Assembly: GCA_050730675.1 (NCBI GenBank)
Contig: JBOHNM010000143.1
Coordinates: forward strand, 1-10,586
Length of the DNA: 10,586 nt
From: JBOHNM01 sp050730675
Lineage (GTDB): Bacteria > Planctomycetota > Phycisphaerae > Phycisphaerales > UBA1924
Direction of reading: 5' to 3'
Shown in pieces: positions 1 through 6,854 of the stretch (positions within the stretch are counted from its first letter, which is position 1; each line of letters opens with the position of its first letter). The position numbers and the translations under genes were made by a program. The notes below the pieces were generated by a model. That model worked only from the letters and a program-made list of their open reading frames with translations. It was not told the origin of the DNA and searched no databases.

Positions 1-1041
1 CGGCAGCAGCGCGGTGATGGGGCGGCGTGCATCGATGTGCTCATGCTCTCGTCGGGCGGCCAGTTCGGGGCCTTCGGAGTGGGGATCCTGCAGGGGTGGG
101 GCGAGGTGCCGCAGGGGCCGATGGCGCGACCGGAGTTTGACGTCGTGACGGGGGTGAGCACGGGGGCGCTGATCGCACCGTTCGCCTTCATCGGCGCGGC
201 GGAAGACCTGGAACGGGTGGACCGGCTGTACCGGCAGGTGGACGACCAGCTCGCCGAGGTGCGCGGGTGGTTCTACTTCCTGCCGTGGATGCCGTCGTTC
301 ATGGACAACACAGGGCTGGCGGCGCGGATCGAGTCGGAGATGGACACGGCGACGCTCAAGACCGTGGCGGACCGGCGCGAGCAGCACCGGCTGCTGTTGA
401 TCGGCGCGACCGACCTGGACCTGGGGCGGCTGAAGATCTGGGACATGGGACGACAGGCGCGTGCCGCCCTGGACCAGAAGAACCCGGCGCTGTTCGATAA
501 GCCGCTGCTGGCATCGTCGGCGATTCCCGCGGCGTTCCCGCCGGTAGAAATCGACGGCAGTTTGTACGCCGACGGCGCGGTGGCGCAGTCGGCCTTCCTG
601 GGACTCGACCGCGAACAGATCATTGAGGTCTTCGCGGCCTTCAAGCGGCGGCACCCGGGAGCAACGCCGCCGCCGGTGCGGATGTGGGTGGTCGTCAACG
701 GGGCGATCGATGCGCGGGCGGACGCGACCACGCTCTCGTGGCTGAGCGTGGCCAAGCGGAGCATCGCGGCGCTGACGGCGTACTCGCTGCGGGTGACCCT
801 GCGGCATCTGGAATTCGGCGCGGAGCTGCTGTCGACGGACATCGGCGGGACGGTGGAGTTTCGCTTCGTGTCGATCCCCGACTCGTTCGAGATTCCCAAG
901 ACCGACGCAATGTTCGACCACGAGCTGATGACGCGCCTGACGGAACTCGGGCGGACGATGGGGCGGGACCCGGCGAGTTGGAGCCGCAGCGTGGGGTCGG
1001 TGGAACTCCCCGATGCGGACAAGCCGGCGTTGAAGAAATAG
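1..1041 (+). CDS. Patatin-like phospholipase family protein, 5' end outside window
   Basis: This is a probable patatin-fold serine hydrolase acting on lipids or esters; the substrate is unknown. The frame is open from the first base and gives 346 visible residues. The oxyanion-hole segment SSGGQFG lies at visible residues 17-23. The nucleophile elbow GVSTG is at 51-55 with Ser53. The partner aspartate of the Ser-Asp dyad is in ADGA (Asp191). All three patatin elements are therefore present in order and the enzyme looks intact. A GTG at 37 could serve as start, but the first beta strand (IDVLMLSS) already begins before it and family members usually carry an N-terminal stretch, so I infer that the true start is upstream of the window. 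The first glycine of the usual GGGxxG is Ser here, a tolerated variant. The next gene starts 87 bp downstream on the same strand. No membrane segment is evident. Confidence 0.85.
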   Translation, partial: RQQRGDGAACIDVLMLSSGGQFGAFGVGILQGWGEVPQGPMARPEFDVVTGVSTGALIAPFAFIGAAEDLERVDRLYRQVDDQLAEVRGWFYFLPWMPSFMDNTGLAARIESEMDTATLKTVADRREQHRLLLIGATDLDLGRLKIWDMGRQARAALDQKNPALFDKPLLASSAIPAAFPPVEIDGSLYADGAVAQSAFLGLDREQIIEVFAAFKRRHPGATPPPVRMWVVVNGAIDARADATTLSWLSVAKRSIAALTAYSLRVTLRHLEFGAELLSTDIGGTVEFRFVSIPDSFEIPKTDAMFDHELMTRLTELGRTMGRDPASWSRSVGSVELPDADKPALKK

Positions 1042-1090
1042 CGATGGTTCAGGGTGATTGCGAAATTGGCGTGACGGGGCTTGCGACGGG

Positions 1091-1107
1091 GCGTACGGCG
1101 TGTACGC
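1091..1107. repeat. Short inverted repeat upstream of the dockerin-protein gene
   Basis: The arms GCGTAC (1091-1096) and GTACGC (1102-1107) are exact reverse complements around a 5-base spacer. They end 21 bases before the ATG at 1129 and just before the ribosome binding site. The element could be a small operator or an mRNA hairpin. No T-run follows, so it is not an intrinsic terminator for the patatin gene. The stem is only six base pairs and may be chance. Confidence 0.3.
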
Positions 1108-1116
1108 TCAATGGGC

Positions 1117-1123
1117 AGGGAGG
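1117..1123 (+). promoter_or_regulatory. Ribosome binding site that fixes the start at 1129
   Basis: AGGGAGG sits five bases before the ATG at 1129, and a signal peptide begins at that ATG. This favours 1129 over earlier in-frame candidates at 1081 and 1111, which would place charged residues ahead of the signal sequence. Confidence 0.7.
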
Positions 1124-1128
1124 TTGAT

Positions 1129-2346
1129 ATGAACATTCATCAGCGTGTGGCGCTTGGGGTCTTGGTGTTGACGTTTGGTTTGGCAGGTCCAGCCGCGGCT
1201 GGGCCGCCGTGCACCGGATACCAGCTTGGCCTCACATCGAGCTTCATCACCAGCGGCAACCCATCGCAGGGCCAACTGCAGCACCCGGCCAACGCGTGGA
1301 CGTTCCGCCACACGGACATGACGACCGGTCCGCTGCTGACGGGGGGCGTGGCGGGAGGATCGGCGCTGGGCGCGTGGGTGACCGAGGGGCAACCGTTTGT
1401 GATCCCGGTCGTCGGCGCCGTCTACTCGCCTGATCCGCTGGTGAACCAGATGACCGGGGCGTTCAATCGTTCGCCGATGTTCACTGGGCTGCTTGCTCAC
1501 CCGGGGTATCCCGGGCTGCCGCTGTACCTGATCTGGACGGTGCAGAGCGAGATGAGCCTTTCCAACTTTGTGGGCAACGTCGAGGTGCTCAGCCCGGGCG
1601 GACCGAGCGACGGCGTATCGATATCGGTGCTGCAAGTCAAGGCGAGCGGGACGTTCACGATCTTCGGCCCGTTCGATGTGCTGCCGACGCAGGACACCAG
1701 CCAGGCGCTCAACTACCTGCCGATCATCCCGCAGCCGCTGCACACGGGCGACAAGCTCGTCGTGATGGTCGACCCGAAGACCCAGCCGTTCGAGGACTGG
1801 GTGAATCTCGACATCCGGTTCAACGTGCTGGGGTCGCCGCAGATTCTGAAGCAGCCCGATCCGGTCAGTCAGTGCAACGACCGCGAGGCGCGGTTCTCAA
1901 TCGTGCTGAGCAACACGCCGCCGCTGACGATGTATCAGTGGCGGCGCAACGGTCAGAACCTGACCGACGGGACCACAGCCTTGGGCACGATTTCGGGTGC
2001 GAATACCGCCGAATTGACGTTGACCCATATCACATCGGGCCTCGCGGGGAGTTTCGACTGCGTCTTCGACGGGCCGTGCGGCGGGTTTGCGAGTGCAGCC
2101 GCGGAGCTGCGGGTGCGGCAATGCCCGTGCAACCTGGCGGATGTGACGCAACTCGGCGGCAGCGGCCTGCCCGACGGCTTCCTGACGGTGGACGACATCA
2201 TCGTGTACCTCAACGCGTTCTTCTCGGGGAACCTCGTGATCGCGGATGTCGCGGCCCTCGGCGGCGCGCCGGGCGCGGACGGGCAACTCACGGTGGACGA
2301 TGTAATTGTGTTCCTGGCGGCGTTCTTTGAGGGGTGTGCCCCGTAG
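1129..2346 (+). CDS. Secreted protein with Ig-like domain and C-terminal GC-type dockerin repeats
   Basis: The 405-residue protein opens with a signal peptide: Lys/Arg-poor n-region, hydrophobic core, and probable cleavage after PAAA near residue 24. Residues about 25-235 form a domain I do not recognise. Residues about 239-328 look like an immunoglobulin-like domain (YQWRRNGQ, then LTLTHITSGLAGSFDCVF, with the typical W and the DxG/SxxC pattern). The tail has CPC at 332-334, then two near-identical EF-hand/dockerin-like repeats at 337-368 and 372-403. Each reads ADV..LGG..G..DG.LTVDD.IV.L.AFF.G, and the second ends in Gly-Cys-Ala-Pro. This pair matches the GC-type dockerin anchor described for Phycisphaerales. 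The aspartates suggest calcium binding; surface attachment or complex assembly is inferred. The ligand is unknown. The stop is one base from the convergent aminotransferase stop. Confidence 0.85.
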   Translation: MNIHQRVALGVLVLTFGLAGPAAAGPPCTGYQLGLTSSFITSGNPSQGQLQHPANAWTFRHTDMTTGPLLTGGVAGGSALGAWVTEGQPFVIPVVGAVYSPDPLVNQMTGAFNRSPMFTGLLAHPGYPGLPLYLIWTVQSEMSLSNFVGNVEVLSPGGPSDGVSISVLQVKASGTFTIFGPFDVLPTQDTSQALNYLPIIPQPLHTGDKLVVMVDPKTQPFEDWVNLDIRFNVLGSPQILKQPDPVSQCNDREARFSIVLSNTPPLTMYQWRRNGQNLTDGTTALGTISGANTAELTLTHITSGLAGSFDCVFDGPCGGFASAAAELRVRQCPCNLADVTQLGGSGLPDGFLTVDDIIVYLNAFFSGNLVIADVAALGGAPGADGQLTVDDVIVFLAAFFEGCAP

Positions 2347-2360
2347 GTCACGCCTGCGGG
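2340..2360. other. Hairpin spanning both convergent stop codons
   Basis: On the plus strand CCCGTAGG (2340-2347) can pair with CCTGCGGG (2353-2360) over a five-base loop, with one U-G wobble. On the minus strand the same position is a C-A mismatch. The hairpin contains the plus-strand stop (2344-2346) and the minus-strand stop (2350-2348). No strong T-run follows on either side, so it is at best a weak bidirectional 3'-end structure. It is the only candidate, because there is no intergenic space here. Confidence 0.35.
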
Positions 2361-3745
2361 ATCTTGTCCAGGTTTGCCATCACCTTTTCGAACGCCGTGG
2401 CGTACTGGTCGAGGAGTTCGCGGGTGGCGTTGGGGAAGCTCGGGAGCTTGATAAGTGTGCCGTTGCCCGCAGTAGTGCGCGGGAGAGCGGTCGGGTCAAA
2501 CGTGGGCAGGTTGGCGAGGTGCTGCAGGCGCGCGAGCTTGATCCACTCTCCCTCGGTGAAGACGGGCTGCTGGTGCAGCAGCGGGTAGCGCGGGGCGCTG
2601 ACCTCGCACCCTTCGGCCTGGAGGGCCTTGGCGAGGGCCTTGGTGGGAAGCTTGAATCGCTCGGCGTCGTAGCGGACGAGGAACTCGAAGTAGACGCGCT
2701 GAGTGTTCTCGAGGCCCTTGTCGCCGCTCATGAAGGTCTGGAAGCCGAGCTTGGCGAGCCGCTTGCTGAGGTAAATGCACGCGTCGTTGCGGAGGGCGTT
2801 GCGCTCGTCGAGGCGGGCGAGCTGTGTGCGGGCGAAGGCCGCGGAGACGGGTGACATGCGGAACTTGTAGCCGAAGCCGGTGGCAGCGAACTTGGCATAC
2901 GGGTGGTCGATCGCCTTGAGGGGGACCAGCCGCTCGTAGTGACCGAGCCGGGCGGCATCGAGGATCAGCTCCGAGTCCTTCGCGACGAGCAAGCCGCCCT
3001 CGGCCGAGGGGACGAGCTTGTTGACCTGGAGGCTGAAGGCGGCGACGTCGCCGATGAGACCCAGCTTCGTGCCGTGGTAGGTCGCGCCGTGGGCGTGACT
3101 GGCGTCTTCCATGAGCTTGATGTTGTTCTCGCGGCAGACGGCGACCAGTTCGTCCATCTTCGCGGGGATGCCGAACAGGTGCGTGACGATGACGGCCTTG
3201 GTCTTGGGGGTGATCCGCGCGGCGACATCGGCGGGATCGAGCGCGAGGGTGTCGAAGTCGGTCTCGGCGAAGACGGGGATGCCGCCGACATGGAGGATGG
3301 TGAGCACGCTCGACCACCACGTGGTGGAAGGAACGATGACCTCATCGCCGGGGCCGACGCCCATGGCGTGCAGGCCGGCCATGATGGCGGCGGTGCCGTT
3401 GTTGTGGGCGAGCACGTTGGGCGCGACGCGGAAGCCCTTGCCCTTGAGGGCGGGGATGAAGTCGCTGACATCCATCACGGGCAGACCGAGGTACTGGGCA
3501 AACTCGCACTCGAGGGAGAGGACCTCCGGGTGCGGGCACGGGTAGCCGCCCATGGCCGCGGGAAGATGGCCGCTGGAAAGCTCGCCGGTGCGGAGCACAC
3601 GGAGCACGGACTCCTCATCCTCGCGCGTGACGATCGGCCAGCGGTTGGCCGCGACCTGGTCGAGGGTGACGGCCTTGGGCCCCCCGAGGATGGCGGGGCG
3701 GGCGTCGAGAGAAACGGGGGAGGAGCGGGCAGGCGCGGTGGTCAT
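2348..3745 (-). CDS. DegT/DnrJ/EryC1/StrS-family PLP-dependent aminotransferase
   Basis: This is a 465-residue fold-type I PLP enzyme of the family that transaminates keto-sugars in nucleotide-sugar and aminoglycoside pathways; its substrate is unknown. Visible motifs are NNGTAA (115-120, cofactor phosphate region), GVGPGDEVIVPS (129-140), EDASHAHG (213-220, with Asp214 expected to contact the pyridine nitrogen), and FSLQVNKLVPSAEGG (237-251), where Lys243 is the expected Schiff-base lysine. All key residues are present. Compared with typical members of about 370-400 residues it has a longer N-terminus and roughly 20 extra residues (about 89-109) between the YLG motif and NNGTAA. The start at 3745 is chosen over 3802 because the extra upstream residues are Cys-rich and unlike the family; no strong ribosome binding site is seen. 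The J-domain gene ends 63 bp upstream on the same strand, with a repeat in the gap. No sugar-biosynthesis neighbours are visible. Confidence 0.88.
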   Translation of the reverse strand: MTTAPARSSPVSLDARPAILGGPKAVTLDQVAANRWPIVTREDEESVLRVLRTGELSSGHLPAAMGGYPCPHPEVLSLECEFAQYLGLPVMDVSDFIPALKGKGFRVAPNVLAHNNGTAAIMAGLHAMGVGPGDEVIVPSTTWWSSVLTILHVGGIPVFAETDFDTLALDPADVAARITPKTKAVIVTHLFGIPAKMDELVAVCRENNIKLMEDASHAHGATYHGTKLGLIGDVAAFSLQVNKLVPSAEGGLLVAKDSELILDAARLGHYERLVPLKAIDHPYAKFAATGFGYKFRMSPVSAAFARTQLARLDERNALRNDACIYLSKRLAKLGFQTFMSGDKGLENTQRVYFEFLVRYDAERFKLPTKALAKALQAEGCEVSAPRYPLLHQQPVFTEGEWIKLARLQHLANLPTFDPTALPRTTAGNGTLIKLPSFPNATRELLDQYATAFEKVMANLDKIPQA

Positions 3746-3765
3746 AACCCATTCTACAAGGCATT

Positions 3766-3874
3766 TCACCACAGAGTGACACAGAGGAAGGCAAGAAGCC
3801 AATTGGGCTCAGGCATCCGGATTTTGGCGTCTTGTTGTCCTGCTCGCGGCGTTTCTCTGTGAACTCTGTGGTGA
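3766..3874. repeat. CACAGAG-type inverted repeat (arms 3766-3789 and 3852-3874)
   Basis: The left arm begins TCACCACAGAGT and continues into CACAGAG. The reverse complement of the right arm begins with the same 12 bases and then has CACAGAG after one base less. The arms are therefore about 23-24 bp, identical over 12 bp plus 7 bp with a one-base offset, and separated by 62 bp. The left arm is intergenic; the right arm lies inside the 3' end of the J-domain gene. A further CAGAGG-like unit sits at about 3878-3884. From memory, similar CACAGAG-rich repeats are scattered in planctomycete and other environmental genomes; I could not check this. Confidence 0.6.
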
Positions 3875-4279
3875 GTTCCTCTGTTTGTCGTCACTCGACG
3901 GGCTTGCGTCTGACGTGGAGGCGAGGCGCGTCGCGAAGAACGCGGAGTACACATCCTCGAACCACTCGTCATCGATGTTGGCCACGCGAGCGCCGTTGTC
4001 GGCGATGTTGGTCCAGGTGTAGTGCGGGCGGAGGTCTTCGGGCTTGAGTTCCGGGGCGGTGCGCTTGAGGAGGGACTGGTCGTACTCGCGGCGTTTGGCG
4101 GCGTCGGAGAGGGTTTCGTAGGCGACGGTGATGCGGGCGAAGACGGCGGTCGCGTCCTTGGCCTTGCTGATGTCGGGGTGGAGGGTGCGAGCGAGTGCGC
4201 GGTAGGCGGCGCGGATCTGGGCCGCGGTCGCGGCGGGTGCGACTTGGAGAAGTTCGTAGTGGGTAGGGATGGAAGACAT
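3809..4279 (-). CDS. Short J-domain (DnaJ-like) protein
   Basis: The 156-residue protein has an N-terminal J-domain at about residues 6-69. It contains the HPD motif at 34-36, which stimulates Hsp70 (DnaK) ATPase, and the closing helix with YETLSD and RREYDQ. There is no Gly/Phe-rich region, zinc-finger repeat or CTD, so it is not the full DnaJ chaperone but a J-domain-only co-chaperone with a specific unknown client. Residues about 70-125 (PHYTWTNIADNG, DDEWFEDVYSAFFATR) form a tail I do not recognise. The last 25 or so residues are polar (Ser, Gln, Arg, Asn) and partly encoded by a CACAGAG repeat arm, suggesting that the original C-terminus was altered by a repeat. The start at 4279 (MSSIPTHYELL) is preferred over 4306 because it begins close to the J-domain; neither has a clear ribosome binding site. 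Confidence 0.85.
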   Translation of the reverse strand: MSSIPTHYELLQVAPAATAAQIRAAYRALARTLHPDISKAKDATAVFARITVAYETLSDAAKRREYDQSLLKRTAPELKPEDLRPHYTWTNIADNGARVANIDDEWFEDVYSAFFATRLASTSDASPSSDDKQRNSPQSSQRNAASRTTRRQNPDA

Positions 4280-4301
4280 TGGGTGGAATCGAGAGACGAA
4301 G

Positions 4302-4329
4302 TTCAAAGGTCAAAATTCAAAGTTCAAAT
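4302..4329. repeat. Four-unit heptad tandem repeat, consensus TTCAAAG
   Basis: The units are TTCAAAG, GTCAAAA, TTCAAAG and TTCAAAT at 4302, 4309, 4316 and 4323. They lie in the otherwise unassigned stretch between the FKBP-gene terminator and the J-domain gene, 22-50 bases upstream of that gene's ATG. The stretch is strikingly AT-rich compared with its surroundings. The repeat could be a simple repeat family or overlap the J-domain gene's promoter; I see no convincing -35/-10 pair. Confidence 0.6.
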
Positions 4330-4368
4330 GTGTGATACAAGACTTTTCGACTGGCTTGACGTTTGGGC

Positions 4369-4399
4369 AAAAACAAACACGGGCCTTGCGGCCCGTGTT
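4369..4399 (-). terminator. Intrinsic terminator after the CpeT-FKBP gene
   Basis: On the minus strand a perfect 10-bp stem, AACACGGGCC with GGCCCGTGTT, closes a GCAA tetraloop (stem 4399-4390 and 4385-4376). A T-rich tract TGTTTTT (4375-4369) follows. It begins 15 bases after the TAA of the upstream gene. It ends the mdh-FKBP unit and separates it from the J-domain gene. Confidence 0.9.
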
Positions 4400-4413
4400 G
4401 GTGATGGTCAGGA

Positions 4414-5700
4414 TTACTTGCCGGCCGGTGTAGCCGCCGCGGGCTGAGCGCCGGCGGGGACGGGAGCAGCCGCGCCGGGAGCCGCGGGCGGGGTGGCCGG
4501 GGGAGCCGGCGGCGGGTCGAGCTTCTTGACGTAGACGCACTCGGTCTCAAAGACGAGGTTCACGTTGGGGTCGATACCGGCGCGGCGGTTGCCGCGCTCG
4601 CCGTAGCCGAGGGCCGCGGGGATGACGATGCGCCGGACGGTGCCGAGTTGGCTGCCGCGCAGGCCGCCGAGGAAACCGGCAATGGTGTTGGAGCCCGGGA
4701 GAGCGGTGCGGTACGGGTTGGCCATGCGCTCGGGGCTGACGCGCGATGAGTCAAATTGCTTGCCGTTGCCCTGCACCCAGCCGGTGTACTGCACGGCGAG
4801 TTCCCAGCCGTCCACTGCCTGATCGCCCGAGCCGTTGATGAGGTCGATGACGACGAGGCCGCCATCAAGCTTCTGGACCTTGGCGGGGGAATCGGCGCGG
4901 GTGAAGATCACCGGCGAGGCCGAGCCCCACACCTTCTTGCCGGTCGCATCCATGCCAGCGTCCATGAAGGAGATGGCTTTGTCATTGGCGCTCATCTCGA
5001 TCGACGACTCGAACGCGCCGCCCATGAGCGTCGGGGCCGTGGCGCTGCCGCGCCATCCGTCGCCGCCCTTGGTCAGCGGGACATCAGCGGAGACCATGAA
5101 CTGATCGACCTTGAACGTGGGAAGTGCCTCGGGAGCGGCCCACAGACCGGCGAGCATGTTGGCAAGGTTGGGCTCGGTTTTGGCGAATTCGAGGACGCGG
5201 ATGCGCGTGCCGCCCTTGCCCTTGTAGACATTCCAGACGCCCGAGCGGAAGGGGTTGTTGGGCGAGTCGGCGCGGGAGATCTCAAAGTAGATCGCGTTAT
5301 CGAGGCCCGCCACCGAGCAGACAGCGGTGTTGAGCCGGAGGGCCGGCTGCTCGCCTGCCGCAGGGGCGGCGAATGAGCCGGTGAGCTTCTTGACGACGTC
5401 GAGAACGTCGGGATCGGTCGAAGTGACGGTCGCCGCGACCAGCGGGGGCGCGGGAGGAATCGCGGGGGCGGCCGGTGCAACCGGTGGCGCGTTGGCGGTA
5501 ATGCCGGTCTTGTCCTTCTCGGCCTTGATGCGGGCCTTCTCAAGCATGTCCCGCTCGGCCTTCTTCATCCACTCGGGCTTCTGGTCCTCGGGGATATTCA
5601 CCGGCTCGGGCTTGGGCTGATAGGCGAATGAACCGGCGGCAAAGGCCAGCGCGGCGACGGCGGTCATCAGGAACTTGGCGGTCTTCATGGTGGTTCTCAT
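4414..5700 (-). CDS. Exported protein fusing a CpeT/CpcT-like domain to an FKBP-type prolyl isomerase
   Basis: The 428-residue protein starts with a signal peptide (cleavage likely after SFA, residue 26). A charged helix-like stretch (38-64) and a Pro/Ala linker (71-90) follow. Residues about 97-270 resemble the CpeT/CpcT (chromophore lyase) family: YFEISRADSPNNPFRSGVWNVY (138-159) fits the YVEQA..P..PYRQRVY region, and DAGMDATGKKVWG (247-259) fits DRGxDAxGxQVWG. Residues about 278-394 are an FKBP domain with QYTGW (304-308), QFDSS (315-319), IAGFLGGL (340-347, Phe in place of the usual Trp), IPAALGYGERG (360-370) and LVFETE (382-387). The domain therefore probably catalyses cis-trans prolyl isomerisation or acts as a chaperone outside the cytoplasm. 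A low-complexity Pro/Ala tail ends it. An in-frame ATG at 5688 is an alternative start; neither has a ribosome binding site. It lies 40 bp after mdh and is followed by a strong terminator. The FKBP call is firm; the CpeT-like call rests on recalled motifs. Confidence 0.85.
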   Translation of the reverse strand: MRTTMKTAKFLMTAVAALAFAAGSFAYQPKPEPVNIPEDQKPEWMKKAERDMLEKARIKAEKDKTGITANAPPVAPAAPAIPPAPPLVAATVTSTDPDVLDVVKKLTGSFAAPAAGEQPALRLNTAVCSVAGLDNAIYFEISRADSPNNPFRSGVWNVYKGKGGTRIRVLEFAKTEPNLANMLAGLWAAPEALPTFKVDQFMVSADVPLTKGGDGWRGSATAPTLMGGAFESSIEMSANDKAISFMDAGMDATGKKVWGSASPVIFTRADSPAKVQKLDGGLVVIDLINGSGDQAVDGWELAVQYTGWVQGNGKQFDSSRVSPERMANPYRTALPGSNTIAGFLGGLRGSQLGTVRRIVIPAALGYGERGNRRAGIDPNVNLVFETECVYVKKLDPPPAPPATPPAAPGAAAPVPAGAQPAAATPAGK

Positions 5701-5740
5701 GGTGCTGGTGGTACCGGGAGATTGTTGATCGGTTCTACGT

Positions 5741-6709
5741 TCAGGCCAGATCGGGGAACAGCTTCTTCGTTGTACCAACCAAATCCCTTACGTGACTGAT
5801 GGACTCGTTCATGAACTTTCGCTCGGTGTCGTCCATCTTGAAATTGATGATCTTTTCGACGCCCTTGGACCCCAAGATGCACGGCACACCGACGAAGTAG
5901 CCCTTGCCCTTCTGGCCGGGGGCCACGCCATATTCCTCTTCGCAGTAGGCTGCGCAGGCGATGACACGTTTTTTGTCACGGACGATGGACTCGACCATCT
6001 CGATGGTGCCGCTGGCGGGGGCGTAGTAAGCGCTCGTGCCCATGAGCTTGACGACCTCGCCACCGCCGGCCTTGGCTCGTTCCACGCAGGCGGTGATCTT
6101 CTCGGCGGGGAGGAGATCGGTGATCGGGATGCCGTTGACGCTGGTGCGGTTGGGGAGGGGGACCATGTCGTCGCCGTGGCCACCGAGGAGGAGGCCTTGG
6201 ATGTCCTCGACGCTGCAGCCGAGTTCCCAGGCGACGAAGGTCTTGTAGCGGGCCACGTCGAGAGCGCCGGCCTGGCCCATCACGCGGTGGGACGGGAAGC
6301 CGGTGGTCTTCCACGCGACGTAGACCATGGCGTCGAGCGGGTTGCTGACGACGATCACGATCGAGTTGGGGGCGTACTTCTTGACGTTCTCGGAGACGCT
6401 CTTAACGATGCCGGCATTGACTTGGACGAGGTCGTCGCGGCTCATCCCCGGTTTGCGGGGAAGACCGGCGGTGATCACTACCACATCGGAATCGGCGATG
6501 TCGGCGTAGTTGCTGGTACCCGTGATGCGGCTGTCGAATTTCTCGATCGGGCCGCAGCAGGCAAGGTCGAGAGCCTTGCCCTTGGCGACGCCTTCCTTGT
6601 CGGGGATCTCGAGCAGGACGATATCGCCGAGCTCCTTCTGGGCGGCCCAGTGAGCGCAGGTGCCGCCGATGTTGCCGGCTCCGATGATCGAGATCTTGGC
6701 GCGACGCAT
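5741..6709 (-). CDS. mdh: Malate dehydrogenase (LDH-like type)
   Basis: The 322-residue cytoplasmic enzyme interconverts malate and oxaloacetate with NAD in the TCA cycle. The nucleotide-binding loop GAGNIGG is at 10-16. The acidic residue ending the second strand is Glu34 in LLEI, consistent with NAD rather than NADP. Substrate arginines are in PRKPGMSRDDL (Arg85 and Arg91), whose R-K-P-G form marks malate rather than lactate dehydrogenase. Also visible are SNPLD (122-126), GALDVARY with Asp151 and Arg154, and the catalytic His178 in GGHGDDMVP. Length is normal. The start at 6709 places the Rossmann strand at residue 6, and an AAGGA (6724-6720) lies 10 bases upstream; the open frame beyond it to 6958 is not supported by the family. 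The 145-bp leader (6710-6854) contains an imperfect GC-rich hairpin (arms 6738-6743 and 6760-6767) but no clear promoter. The FKBP-fusion gene follows after 40 bp. Confidence 0.95.
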   Translation of the reverse strand: MRRAKISIIGAGNIGGTCAHWAAQKELGDIVLLEIPDKEGVAKGKALDLACCGPIEKFDSRITGTSNYADIADSDVVVITAGLPRKPGMSRDDLVQVNAGIVKSVSENVKKYAPNSIVIVVSNPLDAMVYVAWKTTGFPSHRVMGQAGALDVARYKTFVAWELGCSVEDIQGLLLGGHGDDMVPLPNRTSVNGIPITDLLPAEKITACVERAKAGGGEVVKLMGTSAYYAPASGTIEMVESIVRDKKRVIACAAYCEEEYGVAPGQKGKGYFVGVPCILGSKGVEKIINFKMDDTERKFMNESISHVRDLVGTTKKLFPDLA

Positions 6710-6854
6710 GGGGGTGTGTTCCTTGAGGTTGAAAGTGGCCCCCGGAAGGCTTCGCCCGAGGGGAGGCGATGGTAGGAACGGCGGCGGAGAAAGGCAGCAC
6801 TTGGCGCTATTCCCTATTGCCCGTGGATTCGCGGGAGCCCGTCTCGGCGGCCGG

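Noticed and set aside
1081..1108. TTGCGA and TACGCT as a promoter for the dockerin gene
   Set aside because: The -10 matches consensus at only three positions and the start point would fall on the ribosome binding site.
273..1136. Long minus-strand open frame opposite the patatin gene
   Set aside because: Ser/Arg/Thr-rich composition without domain motifs; it mirrors a GC-rich coding strand that carries intact catalytic motifs.
2903..3862. Long plus-strand open frame opposite the aminotransferase
   Set aside because: Gly/Asp/Val/Glu-rich antisense product with no recognisable domain; the minus-strand gene has a complete set of PLP motifs.
5792..6775. Long plus-strand open frame opposite mdh
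   Set aside because: The antisense of a conserved, full-length malate dehydrogenase; the product shows no family features.
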